Below are positions 17,009 to 26,535 of a stretch of 64,000 nt of DNA, in pieces; the stretch's first letter is position 1; the number at the start of each line of letters is the position of its first letter. Source of the stretch: Bdellovibrionota bacterium (GTDB lineage: Bacteria > Bdellovibrionota > Bdellovibrionia > Bdellovibrionales > Bdellovibrionaceae). The DNA lies in NCBI GenBank assembly GCA_963170155.1, contig CAUJGP010000006.1, forward strand, positions 1 to 64,000. Reading direction: 5' to 3'. The translations under genes and the position numbers were made by a program. The notes under the pieces are model-generated. The model ran no database searches. It was not told the DNA's origin and saw nothing but the letters and a program-made list of their open reading frames with translations.

Positions 17009-19717
17009 ATGAAAACATTAGGGATTGATACAAAACAAGAGGGAGGAAATCTTCCGCAACCTCAAAAGTTTGTTTATTTTTTCTCCGCCGGTGACACCGA
17101 TGGCAACACAAAAATGAAAAATCTCTTGGGCGGGAAGGGTGCCAATCTTGCTGAAATGACCTCACTTGGAATTCCTGTTCCCCCAGGTTTTACCATCTCA
17201 ACAGAAATCTGCACTCACTTTTATCTTAATGGTGGTCAACTTCCCAAGTGGGTTTATCCCGTTGTCCAAGAAGCCTTGGCAAAAGTAGAGAGTAAAATTG
17301 GAAAAAAGTTTGCAGATCCTCAAAATCCACTCTTAGTGAGTGTTCGATCAGGAGCTCGTGCATCAATGCCTGGAATGATGGATACTATTCTGAATCTAGG
17401 TCTGAACGACAAGACTGTTGAGGGTCTCGCCCAGTCTTCAGGCAATCCTCGGTTCGCATGGGATTCCTATCGTCGTTTTGTTCAAATGTACTCCGATGTT
17501 GTTATGGGGATGAACTCTAGTTTCCTTGAAGTCAGCCTGGAAGACCTTAAAGAAGAAAAACACTATAAATTGGATACAGAGCTCACCTTGGATGATTTGC
17601 AAAAGCTTGTAAAAAAATTCAAACAGCAAATTAAAGACTCCACAGGACAGACTTTTCCTGAAAATCCGATCGATCAACTCTGGGGCGCTATTTCAGCTGT
17701 TTTTCGGAGCTGGAACACACCCAGAGCCATTACTTATCGAGAGCTTCACCACATTCCTTCTGATTGGGGAACCGCTGTGAATATCCAAGCCATGGTTTTT
17801 GGAAATATGGGTGAAGACTCCGCGACGGGAGTGGCCTTCACACGTGATCCGTCCACAGGAGAGAAATCTTTTTATGGTGAGTATTTAATTAATGCGCAAG
17901 GAGAAGATGTTGTTGCCGGTATTCGAACACCTCACCCTTTGACCCGAGAGAAAAGTCTTGGGACAGGTGAAATTTCTCTCGAAGAGGCCATGCCAGAGGC
18001 TTATCAAGAACTCGTGAAAATTTATAAAAAACTAGAGAGTTATTTTCGTGATATGCAAGATATTGAATTCACCATTGAACGAAAAAGACTTTGGATGTTG
18101 CAAACGCGTACGGGTAAACGAACGGCCAAAGCCGCTTTAAAAATTGCCTGTGACATGGTTGATGAGAAACTCATTACAGAAGAAGAAGCTCTTCTGAGAG
18201 TTGACCCTCAAAGTTTAGATCAGCTTTTGCATCCCACATTGGACCCTCGATCAAAGAAAACGCTTTTGGCTAAAGGACTCCCTGCAAGTCCTGGAGGTGT
18301 TTCTGGTCAGATTGTCTTTACAGCAGAAGAGGCCGTAGAGTGGAAAGAACGCGGGCATAACGTCATTTTAGTTCGCATTGAAACTTCCCCTGAAGACATC
18401 GCTGGGATGGTCGCTGCACGAGGTATTCTCACGACTCGAGGAGGTATGACTTCTCACGCGGCGGTGGTGGCTCGTGGGATGGGAAAATGCTGTGTTGCGG
18501 GATGTGCAGAAATTGAAATCGATCGCCATCAAGAAACTCTTCATGTAAAGGGCTACGTGCTTAAAAAAGGGGATGTGATCACCCTTGAAGGTTCAACGGG
18601 AGAAGTGTTTTTAGGTGAAGTGACTACTATTGAACCTAAATTAGATGAACATTTCCATAACTTAATGAAAATTGCTGATCGCATTCGAACATTACGCGTG
18701 CGAACCAATGCCGATACACCCAAAGATGCCCAAACAGCGCGAGATTTTGGGGCTGAAGGCATTGGCCTTTGCCGTACGGAACATATGTTTTTTGGTGCTG
18801 ACCGTATTGATGCTGTCCGTGAAATGATTATCGCTGAATCTAAAATGGAGCGTGAACAGGCGTTACAAAAACTGCTTCCCATGCAGAGACACGATTTTTA
18901 TGAAATTTTTAAAATCATGCAGGGTTATCCCGTAACAATCCGATTGCTGGATCCTCCGCTCCATGAATTCCTTCCTCAAACAACAAGAGAAGTGAATGAC
19001 TTGGCTCATCGTTTAAAAGTTGATGTCAATAAACTCCAGTTAAAGATTAGCTCTCTTCACGAATTCAATCCCATGCTAGGACATCGAGGTTGCCGACTGG
19101 CCATCACTTACCCTGAGATCTATGAAATTCAAGTAAGAGCGATTGCGGAAGCCGCTGGACAGCTTGTCAAAGAAGGTCATTCGTTGGTTCCAGAAATCAT
19201 GATTCCATTAACAATGGTGGATAAAGAGCTTGCCGCTCTAAGAAAACTCACCGAACACACAGTGCTTAAAGTTCAAAAGGAAATGAATGTGCAATTTGAT
19301 TTTCAAGTTGGCACAATGATCGAACTCCCAAGAGCGACAGTCACTGCAGATGCGATTGCCCAACATTCAGACTTTTTTAGTTTCGGAACTAACGATCTAA
19401 CTCAAACAACATTAGGACTTTCAAGAGACGATGCTGGACGCTTTTTAGGGAGCTATGTTTCGCAAGGTTTGCTCGCTCGAGATCCGTTTGTCAGCTTAGA
19501 TCAAGTGGGTGTGGGACCTTTGATTAAAATGGCGATTCAATTAGGGCGATCCACAAAATCCAATTTAAAAACAGGTGTGTGTGGGGAACATGGGGGCGAT
19601 CCTGAGAGTATTGAGTTCTTCCATAAGGTGGGATTAGATTATGTTAGCTGCTCTCCCTATAGGGTTCCGATTGCACGGCTTTCAGCTGCGCAAGCTTTTC
19701 TGAAGGCTAAGAAATAG
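17009..19717 (+). CDS. ppdK: Pyruvate, phosphate dikinase
   Basis: Interconverts pyruvate, ATP and phosphate with phosphoenolpyruvate, AMP and pyrophosphate. 902 residues, the usual size. N-terminal ATP-grasp domain starts at LLGGKGANLAEM with SVRSGARASMPGMMDTILN; the phosphohistidine is His483 in GGMTSHAAVVARG; the PEP/pyruvate barrel has GIGLCRTEHMFF, GHRGCRLAITYPEI, SFGTNDLTQTTLG and VCGEHGGDP with the catalytic Cys. GGAGGAAG precedes the ATG. Placed with glycolysis genes, it could run glycolysis reversibly with pyrophosphate or support gluconeogenesis. The direction is not readable from sequence. Confidence 0.95.
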   Translation: MKTLGIDTKQEGGNLPQPQKFVYFFSAGDTDGNTKMKNLLGGKGANLAEMTSLGIPVPPGFTISTEICTHFYLNGGQLPKWVYPVVQEALAKVESKIGKKFADPQNPLLVSVRSGARASMPGMMDTILNLGLNDKTVEGLAQSSGNPRFAWDSYRRFVQMYSDVVMGMNSSFLEVSLEDLKEEKHYKLDTELTLDDLQKLVKKFKQQIKDSTGQTFPENPIDQLWGAISAVFRSWNTPRAITYRELHHIPSDWGTAVNIQAMVFGNMGEDSATGVAFTRDPSTGEKSFYGEYLINAQGEDVVAGIRTPHPLTREKSLGTGEISLEEAMPEAYQELVKIYKKLESYFRDMQDIEFTIERKRLWMLQTRTGKRTAKAALKIACDMVDEKLITEEEALLRVDPQSLDQLLHPTLDPRSKKTLLAKGLPASPGGVSGQIVFTAEEAVEWKERGHNVILVRIETSPEDIAGMVAARGILTTRGGMTSHAAVVARGMGKCCVAGCAEIEIDRHQETLHVKGYVLKKGDVITLEGSTGEVFLGEVTTIEPKLDEHFHNLMKIADRIRTLRVRTNADTPKDAQTARDFGAEGIGLCRTEHMFFGADRIDAVREMIIAESKMEREQALQKLLPMQRHDFYEIFKIMQGYPVTIRLLDPPLHEFLPQTTREVNDLAHRLKVDVNKLQLKISSLHEFNPMLGHRGCRLAITYPEIYEIQVRAIAEAAGQLVKEGHSLVPEIMIPLTMVDKELAALRKLTEHTVLKVQKEMNVQFDFQVGTMIELPRATVTADAIAQHSDFFSFGTNDLTQTTLGLSRDDAGRFLGSYVSQGLLARDPFVSLDQVGVGPLIKMAIQLGRSTKSNLKTGVCGEHGGDPESIEFFHKVGLDYVSCSPYRVPIARLSAAQAFLKAKK

Positions 19718-19766
19718 TTTTTGAATTGATATTTTTAGGCAATCGTTATTTTTCTTTTTAAATGAT

Positions 19767-19796
19767 TTGCAAACTTGGCCTCACCTTTAGTTTAAT
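19767..19796 (+). promoter_or_regulatory. Candidate sigma-70 type promoter for smc-ftsY
   Basis: TTGCAA (19767-19772), 18-bp spacer, TTTAAT (19791-19796), 66 bp before smc. Confidence 0.4.
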
Positions 19797-19861
19797 CTAG
19801 GGCACTGGAATGCTAAAGGATCGACATATTTAAAAAATTGTAGATAAAGGATAAATAGCGA

Positions 19862-22800
19862 ATGAGAATTAAAAAGCTTGAACTGGTGGGTTTTAAATCC
19901 TTTAAAGATCGAACTGTTATTCATTTTGATGCTGGAATCACAGGAATTGTAGGCCCCAATGGTTGTGGTAAATCTAATATCGTAGATGCTTTGGTTTGGG
20001 TGATGGGTGAAATGTCTGCAAAGCATCTTCGCGGTAGCTCTATGGAAGATGTGATCTTTGCAGGTTCCGAAGCCTACGCTCCCATGGGAATGGCGGAAGT
20101 TTCTTTAATTTTAGAAAATGATGGTGGGTTGTTTCCTGCAAAATATGCTTCTTTTTCTGAATTAATGATCACGAGACGACTTCACAGAAATGGAGAATCT
20201 GAATATTTAATTAATAAAGAATCGGCTCGTCTCAAGGATGTTCAAGAAGTCTTCATGGACACAGGAGCTGGTTCCAAAGGTTTTTCAATCATTGAACAAG
20301 GAGCCATTGGTAAAATTATCACTTCCAAGCCTGAAGATCGTCGCACTTTAATTGAAGAGGCCGCGGGAATTACAAAATTCAAGGTCAGAAAAAAAGAATC
20401 TCAAAGAAAGTTGCAGTCCACGGACCAAAACCTTCTTCGCCTTCAAGATATTACGGGTGAGTTAAAACGACAAATTGATTCCTTACAACGACAGGCTCAG
20501 CGAGCAGAACGATACCGTCACTTGAAAAATCAGATTGAAGACCTAGATCTATGGCTTGCATCTCTTCAATATACAGAATTGGCAACAAAAGCTGCCGTGG
20601 CAGAAAAAACATTTCTTGAAGCTCAATCTCAAGAAGTGAGCGGAGAATCTGACCTTTCGGGACTTCAATCCAATTTAGAAACCCAACGCCTTACCTTGCT
20701 TGAACAAGAAAAAAAGGTTGAGCAAGCTCAAGAACTGCACTACGCCCTGCAATCCCAAATTCAAAAGAAAGAAATGCAACTCCAAGAGCTGCGCTTTGAA
20801 ATTGAACAAGGACGACGTAATGAACAAATGACTGGTACTTTGTTGCAAGAACAACAAGCCCGTGAAGAACTGCTGGATCGTGATTTTAAGGATCTAACTC
20901 AAAAGGCCTTGGAATTATCGGCTCAGGTCGCAAACTTGAAAGAAGATTATGAAATAAAAAATACTCGCTATGAGTCACATCAGTCTCGCTTGCAAGAAGT
21001 GAGTGAAGAACTAACTCTGAAGCGTCGAGATATGTTTGCCGTAGGGCAAAGTCTCAGTGCTGTGGAGGCTAAGGTTCAATCTTTGCAAGTTCAAATCGAA
21101 GAGCATCAAGGACGACAAGAACATCAAGAAAGCCTACTCGAAGAACTCAGCTCTAAAGTGGATGAGTTTAAAATTCGTAAAAATAAAGTTCAAAATGAAT
21201 TTGAAAAAGAGAGACAAACAGGCCTTGATCTCTCTCAAGATGTGGAAGCCTTTGACGCCAACAAAAAAGTACTTCAAAAAAATCTTGAAGAAAAACGCCA
21301 AGAAGTGGAGATTTTCAAAGATAAACTCAATGAAGTTACCAGCCGCCTCTATGGTCTAGAAAACCTTCAAGGAAACTTTGAAGGTTTTGAAGAAGGTGTT
21401 AAAAGTGTCATGCATTGGCAAAAAGCCAGGGCGGAACAGCAACTTCGTTCTGACGGAACCATAGAGTTGAGTTTTCAGCCTGTTTCTGAAATTGTAGAAG
21501 TGCCTGCTCAGTACGAAGTGGCGATGGAAGCCGCGTTGGGAACTAAACTTCAAATGCTTTTAGCCTCAAAAGAGGCTGACACAATGGAAGCGGTCGATCA
21601 TTTAAAACAATTAAAAGCGGGTCGAAGCTCTTTTTATAATACGACTTGGAACACTCAACGAATAACAGAAGCAGCGATAGCACCACCACAAAATGTTGTG
21701 GCTCTTTTAAAAGATATCATTGGATGTCGAGAAGAGTTTCGTCCCACGCTCCATCACCTCCTGGGCGATGTGGCTGTTGTTGAAGACATTCGCTCTGCTT
21801 TATCTTTGCGACCTGAGTTTCCAGGGTGGTCTTTTGTTACTCTCGAAGGCGATACTCTTTCAGCCGATGGAGTTCTCACAGGAGGAGCACGAGAAAATGC
21901 TGAAAGTGGTGTTTTAAAAAGACGTCGTGAAATTAAAGAACTGACACAGCAAAAAGAAGAGTGGTCTGGTAAGCTTGTGTTAGCCCAGGCTTCTATGAAA
22001 AAACTAGAACAACAACTCCTTAATGTAGTGAATGATTTTGAAGGAGCTCAAAAACGAAGACAAGAGCAAGAAATCCGTGTCGCAGAGTTAAAGAAAGATT
22101 TGGAACGTGCTCAGAATGAAGCGGGAAATGCCGAATACGCTGTCGAAAGACAACAAAAAGAAGTTCAAAAACTTGTGCTTCAAGGACAAACTCTTGAAGA
22201 GCGTCACTCTGAACTAGAAAGTAATCTTCAAGAATCTCGCATCAAAAAAGCAGAACTTGAAGAAACAATCCATACTTTAGATCAAGAAATGAGCCAAAAT
22301 CAGTTAGGCTTTGAAGATTTACAAAGAACTGTGATGGAACTCAAAGTGAACTATGTCTCTCGTTCACAAGAATTAGAGGGCGTCCAGAAACAACTCTCCT
22401 CTGTTGAGAGAATGTTGACGGATTTACGCTCGCAACTATCTCGGATGACGGAAGAATCCACAAAGAATGCGACAAGTTTGACAGCCAATCAATGGCGCAT
22501 GGAAGAAGAAAAACGTGATTTGGAAAAGCTCTTAGTTTCAGTAGAAGAGGCACGCCAACAGCTTTCTCTCCTTAAAGATGTTTTTGAGCAAGCCTCTGAA
22601 GAAGTCCGAGAACTTGATTCTCGTGTTCAAACTCTACAAAGAGATCGCCACCAATATCAAATCAAAATGAATGAAAGCCAGCTTCAACTCGATCAAGCTC
22701 GTATGAAAGAACAGTATCTACGAGACCAAATGCGAGAACGCTATATGATTGAACTGCCTGATATTTTATCTCGCTTTGAAGGGCGAGAAGGTGAACCATC

Positions 22801-23461
22801 AGAAACAGAACTCAAAGATTTACGAGACAAGATTGGCCGTATCGGAGAAGTTAACCTTTCTGCCATTGAAGAATACGAAGAAGTTTCAAAACGCTATGAG
22901 TTCTTAGCACAACAGCAAAATGATTTGCAGGAGGCTAAGGAACAACTTCGTCGCGTGATTGAGCGAATTAATAAAATCTGCTCTAAACGCTTTAAAGAGA
23001 CCTTTGATTTAGTCAATGAGCGCTTTATGAAAGTCTTTCCTGTTTTGTTTGGAGGTGGTGAAGCTCGCTTGGAGCTTCATGAAGATTCTGAATCTCAAGA
23101 AATGGGAATTGAGATCATTGCTAAGCCGCCCGGAAAGAAAATGCAAAGCGTGACTTTAATGTCAGGAGGAGAGAAAGCTCTCACGGCTGTAGCCTTGATT
23201 TTTGCTATTTTTCTTGTTAAGCCATCGCCGTACTGTTTACTGGATGAGGTAGATGCACCTCTCGATGATGCTAACGTCTATCGATTTAATGATCTTGTGA
23301 GAGAAATGGCTAAGCGGAGTCAGATTATTGTGGTTACCCATAATAAACACACAATGGAGGTTACAAAAAAACTTTATGGTGTTACAATGCAGGAACGCGG
23401 TGTTTCCACCATGGTGAGCGTGAGCCTACAAGATGCTACGCGAGAGTTTGGAGAAATTTAA
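19862..23461 (+). CDS. smc: Chromosome segregation ATPase SMC
   Basis: Structural maintenance of chromosomes protein, organising the nucleoid as a dimer with ScpA/ScpB. 1199 residues, full length. N-terminal head with Walker A GPNGCGKSNIVDAL near 32-45; coiled coil from about 170 to 510; hinge around 510-690 (LYGLENLQGNFEGFEEGVKS through SADGVLTGGARENAESG); returning coiled coil to about 1010; C-terminal head with signature LMSGGEKALTAVAL and Walker B YCLLDEVDAPLDDANV. The ftsY start directly abuts the smc stop, so they are co-transcribed. Confidence 0.96.
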   Translation: MRIKKLELVGFKSFKDRTVIHFDAGITGIVGPNGCGKSNIVDALVWVMGEMSAKHLRGSSMEDVIFAGSEAYAPMGMAEVSLILENDGGLFPAKYASFSELMITRRLHRNGESEYLINKESARLKDVQEVFMDTGAGSKGFSIIEQGAIGKIITSKPEDRRTLIEEAAGITKFKVRKKESQRKLQSTDQNLLRLQDITGELKRQIDSLQRQAQRAERYRHLKNQIEDLDLWLASLQYTELATKAAVAEKTFLEAQSQEVSGESDLSGLQSNLETQRLTLLEQEKKVEQAQELHYALQSQIQKKEMQLQELRFEIEQGRRNEQMTGTLLQEQQAREELLDRDFKDLTQKALELSAQVANLKEDYEIKNTRYESHQSRLQEVSEELTLKRRDMFAVGQSLSAVEAKVQSLQVQIEEHQGRQEHQESLLEELSSKVDEFKIRKNKVQNEFEKERQTGLDLSQDVEAFDANKKVLQKNLEEKRQEVEIFKDKLNEVTSRLYGLENLQGNFEGFEEGVKSVMHWQKARAEQQLRSDGTIELSFQPVSEIVEVPAQYEVAMEAALGTKLQMLLASKEADTMEAVDHLKQLKAGRSSFYNTTWNTQRITEAAIAPPQNVVALLKDIIGCREEFRPTLHHLLGDVAVVEDIRSALSLRPEFPGWSFVTLEGDTLSADGVLTGGARENAESGVLKRRREIKELTQQKEEWSGKLVLAQASMKKLEQQLLNVVNDFEGAQKRRQEQEIRVAELKKDLERAQNEAGNAEYAVERQQKEVQKLVLQGQTLEERHSELESNLQESRIKKAELEETIHTLDQEMSQNQLGFEDLQRTVMELKVNYVSRSQELEGVQKQLSSVERMLTDLRSQLSRMTEESTKNATSLTANQWRMEEEKRDLEKLLVSVEEARQQLSLLKDVFEQASEEVRELDSRVQTLQRDRHQYQIKMNESQLQLDQARMKEQYLRDQMRERYMIELPDILSRFEGREGEPSETELKDLRDKIGRIGEVNLSAIEEYEEVSKRYEFLAQQQNDLQEAKEQLRRVIERINKICSKRFKETFDLVNERFMKVFPVLFGGGEARLELHEDSESQEMGIEIIAKPPGKKMQSVTLMSGGEKALTAVALIFAIFLVKPSPYCLLDEVDAPLDDANVYRFNDLVREMAKRSQIIVVTHNKHTMEVTKKLYGVTMQERGVSTMVSVSLQDATREFGEI

Positions 23462-24745
23462 ATGTCTGGATTTCAGGCTGTACAAGGTGTTGTTTTAGTT
23501 TTTGGTGTGATTTTCTTGGCACTTCTTATTGTTATGGTGTTAAGTCGACGACGTCTTAAAAAACAGCCTGAAAAAATGACTCTTCAAACCTCGGCTCTTC
23601 CTGAGCAAACTCACACAGACCTCAAATTATTTCCAGTGGAAGATCCCGTATCTTCTTCTGACCCCATCCCTGAAAAAGTCTTAGAAAAAACTCCAGTAAG
23701 ACCCAAATTAAAGCTTGTACCTCCTCCTTCAGCAGAAGAGCTTTTCGTTGATCAATCCATTTCCACTACACCTGAAGAAAAAAACATTCCGGTTATTCCT
23801 CCAGTCGACCTTCCTCTGGATCAAGAACCGCCAACATCTCTTTCAAAAGCGCTTGAAGAGACTCGACAACGGATGTGGGGGCGCTTGCAGTCCTTGTGGT
23901 CGTCAGGCTCCAAATTAGCTGATATTGATGACATTGAAGAAATTCTTTACACAAGTGACTTAGGCCCCCAAACAGTAAGTCGGCTACTTGATAGTGTTAA
24001 ACAAAACCTCTCCAGATCTGAAAAAAAGGACTCGGAAGTGGTACGCACAGCCCTGCGAAATGAAATTCTTCAAATGTTTAAAAAAACTCAAGGAGAGAAT
24101 GAACCCACTCAACTTTTTGAAAAATTTCAATTCCAAAAAACAACGGTTTGGATGGTTGTTGGCGTTAATGGTGCAGGGAAAACAACAACCATAGGAAAAA
24201 TGGCAGCTCAACTCGCTCAAAGTGGAAAAAAAGTTTTGCTTGCCGCAGGTGACACCTTTCGAGCCGCAGCAGAACGTCAACTTAAGGTATGGACAGAGAG
24301 AGCTCAAGTTACAATTTTTGCTCCAGAGGGAGTCACAGACCCTTCTGCCGTTGCCTTTGATGCTATTCAAAGAGCTGTTGCCAAGAATTATGACGTCGTC
24401 ATTGTCGATACGGCCGGCCGACTGCATACCCAGCATAACCTCATGGAAGAAATCAAAAAAATGAAACGGGTAGTTCAACGGGTTATTCCTGAGGCTCCCC
24501 ATGAAGTTCTTTTGGTCTTAGATTCTAATCAAGGTCAAAATGCTTTAATGCAAGCGAAAGAGTTTCACAAGGCTTTGGGTGTGACAGGCGTTGTCCTAAC
24601 GAAACTCGACGGAACCGCCAAAGGTGGCGTTGCCGTGGGAGTCGCTAATGAACTCGAACTCCCTATTAAATTGATCGGCGTCGGTGAAAAAATGGAAGAT
24701 CTTCGCTCTTTTTCACCTCAAAATTTTGTAGAATCCATCCTGTAA
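23462..24745 (+). CDS. ftsY: Signal recognition particle receptor FtsY with N-terminal membrane span
   Basis: GTPase that docks SRP-ribosome complexes at the membrane. Residues 6-28 form a clear transmembrane helix followed by RRRLKK, then a Pro/Glu-rich linker to about residue 130. The NG domain follows with G1 GVNGAGKTTTIGKMA, DTFRAAAERQL, G3 DTAGRLHTQHN and G4 TKLDGTAKGG. E. coli FtsY lacks a true membrane span and binds lipid through an acidic A domain; the form here is directly anchored. Zero bases separate it from smc. Confidence 0.95.
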   Translation: MSGFQAVQGVVLVFGVIFLALLIVMVLSRRRLKKQPEKMTLQTSALPEQTHTDLKLFPVEDPVSSSDPIPEKVLEKTPVRPKLKLVPPPSAEELFVDQSISTTPEEKNIPVIPPVDLPLDQEPPTSLSKALEETRQRMWGRLQSLWSSGSKLADIDDIEEILYTSDLGPQTVSRLLDSVKQNLSRSEKKDSEVVRTALRNEILQMFKKTQGENEPTQLFEKFQFQKTTVWMVVGVNGAGKTTTIGKMAAQLAQSGKKVLLAAGDTFRAAAERQLKVWTERAQVTIFAPEGVTDPSAVAFDAIQRAVAKNYDVVIVDTAGRLHTQHNLMEEIKKMKRVVQRVIPEAPHEVLLVLDSNQGQNALMQAKEFHKALGVTGVVLTKLDGTAKGGVAVGVANELELPIKLIGVGEKMEDLRSFSPQNFVESIL

Positions 24746-24862
24746 AACAGAATTCTGCACCCATATCAAAATAAGATTTTAACAAAACACTATCAGTTTA
24801 CGCTTAATTTTTAATCCACAAACAAACTATGGTCCTGAAGTTTTGTAATAGGACCCACTGAG

Positions 24863-24884
24863 CGTTGACCCCAAAGGGTCAACG
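24863..24884 (+). other. Strong hairpin just before the solute-binding protein gene
   Basis: Perfect 9-bp stem CGTTGACCC (24863-24871) with GGGTCAACG (24876-24884) and loop CAAA. Only 14 bases separate it from the ATG at 24899, and they contain no Shine-Dalgarno sequence. The following AATAAAATTGTTTT is a poor T-run, so it may be an imperfect ftsY terminator or a translational control element. Confidence 0.6.
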
Positions 24885-24898
24885 AATAAAATTGTTTT

Positions 24899-25678
24899 AT
24901 GGTTAAAATACATTTACTTTTTTCATCTTTATATTTTGTTGCGTCTTTTGCACAAGCTGAGACTCTCACCCTCAAAGCCGATACTTGGTGCCCCTTTAAT
25001 TGTAACCCTAAATCCGCCCAAGCTGGTTATATGATTGATATTGTTCGAGAGGTTTTTAAGAAAAAAGGCATCCGAATCGACTATCAAATTAAAAATTGGG
25101 ATGAATCAAAAAAAGAAGCACTGGATGGAAAAATAAAGGGTGTTGTGGGGGCATCAAAAGGAGACGGTGATTTTTACTTTCCTAATCATCCTCTGGGAAA
25201 GTATCAAAACTATTTATTTTACCGTCCCATGAAAAATGCTTCTCCAAACTCCGTTAATTTCAGATTTGAAACCCTTGAAGATTTAGAAGGAAAGCGCATA
25301 GGAATCGCGAAAGATTACGCTTATGGTACGGAAGCAGATCGTCTCATCGCAAAAAAACCAGAACTTTTTGTTAAGATTTCAGGTGATGAGCCACTGATTA
25401 CTCTCATTCAAATGCTAGAAGAGGGAAAAATTCACGCTCTCTATGAATGTCCCCAAGTTTTTATGTATAAAATTAAAATGCTCAATAAAAATTATGCGGA
25501 TTTTCGCAGAGGAATGAGTTTTGATAAAAATAGTGATGATTTATACGTGGCCTTTTCGAAGAAGGATCCTAATGCTAAAAAATACGCTTCTATTTTAGAT
25601 CAAGGGCTCGAAGAGCTCCGTAATTCTGGAAAATTAAAACGTATTTTAGATAATTACGCCCTCACGGACTGGGAGTGA
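24899..25678 (+). CDS. Periplasmic solute-binding protein, family 3
   Basis: 259 residues with a signal peptide ending ASFAQA. The mature start (TLTLKADTWCPFNCNPK) and the two-lobed layout (GYMIDIVREVFKKKGI, then LEDLEGKRIGIAKDYAYGTEAD and a final LRNSGKLKRILDNY) fit the SBP_bac_3 family that binds polar amino acids. Two cysteines in WCPFNC may form a disulfide. No permease or ATPase genes are adjacent, so it is an orphan binding protein or a sensor component. A strong hairpin lies just upstream and no ribosome binding site is visible. Confidence 0.8.
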   Translation: MVKIHLLFSSLYFVASFAQAETLTLKADTWCPFNCNPKSAQAGYMIDIVREVFKKKGIRIDYQIKNWDESKKEALDGKIKGVVGASKGDGDFYFPNHPLGKYQNYLFYRPMKNASPNSVNFRFETLEDLEGKRIGIAKDYAYGTEADRLIAKKPELFVKISGDEPLITLIQMLEEGKIHALYECPQVFMYKIKMLNKNYADFRRGMSFDKNSDDLYVAFSKKDPNAKKYASILDQGLEELRNSGKLKRILDNYALTDWE

Positions 25679-25695
25679 TCGCTACGATATTTCTA

Positions 25696-26313
25696 TTAAT
25701 GGATCTGATCTCCTTCATAATTGAGATCATCCTCGTCAAGACCGCCATGGGCATCACTTTCATTGAAATCATCACTCGGTGTTTTAATTTTTTCTTCGAC
25801 AGCAAAATCCAGAGCATCTTCACTTTTTAATGTCTGAACCAACTCTTTGTCTGAAAGACCCAAAATGCGATCAGCTTCCGCTTCTAAATCTGTATTAACG
25901 GTAGAATATTGAAAGAACAGAGGCGTTCCCTCAAAATGAAACTCAGACCACTGTCTTGGAAAATCAATGTCATCACTTGCTGTTTCTTCATTGGACTGAG
26001 ATTGATACCAATCAAAATACTCCACCATCATTGACGCCGCCGCTTCAATGCAATGATGCATTATTTTTTTTGCATTTTGTGACTCTGCTTTATATTGAGC
26101 TGAAATCTCAAAATTATTCTGTTTTAATTGACCTTCTATCTTGATGCCTAAACGAAACAGAATTTCCTCAGAATAAATGCGTCCCTCAAGATGCAAACTA
26201 GCTCCGTCAATCAAGTACTCTTCAAATGTTTCTGCTACTAAACCCTGAACTTGCTCCAGAAACTCCTCTGGAAACTGGGTCCACGTTTTAGAACTACTGA
26301 GACGAGGATTCAT
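25696..26313 (-). CDS. Conserved-looking acidic hypothetical protein
   Basis: 205 residues, no signal peptide or membrane segment. Residues 12-130 look like a compact alpha/beta domain; the C-terminal 60 are highly acidic (DDFNESDAHGGLDEDDLNYEG) and probably disordered. I recognise no family. It is convergent with the solute-binding protein gene, 17 bp between stops. The ATG has AAGGAG upstream (reading TGTAAGGAGCATTCC on its strand). Confidence 0.7.
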   Translation of the reverse strand: MNPRLSSSKTWTQFPEEFLEQVQGLVAETFEEYLIDGASLHLEGRIYSEEILFRLGIKIEGQLKQNNFEISAQYKAESQNAKKIMHHCIEAAASMMVEYFDWYQSQSNEETASDDIDFPRQWSEFHFEGTPLFFQYSTVNTDLEAEADRILGLSDKELVQTLKSEDALDFAVEEKIKTPSDDFNESDAHGGLDEDDLNYEGDQIH

Positions 26314-26535
26314 GGAATGCTCCTTACAAGTGAATAAACAAGAGGTCCTTCAATCTTATCGAATCCCACCCATAAAACCTTTATCCTGGGTAGATCGAAG
26401 AATTGACCCTTATAAGAAGTTGTTTTATAAAGCAAGTTCGCCTTTGACGCAATGACGAAAATCATCATGAATTGAAGTTTCGCGTATTTAGGCTTGAGCT
26501 CATCAATTATTTCTTAAGGCTTAAGGGAGGTTCTT

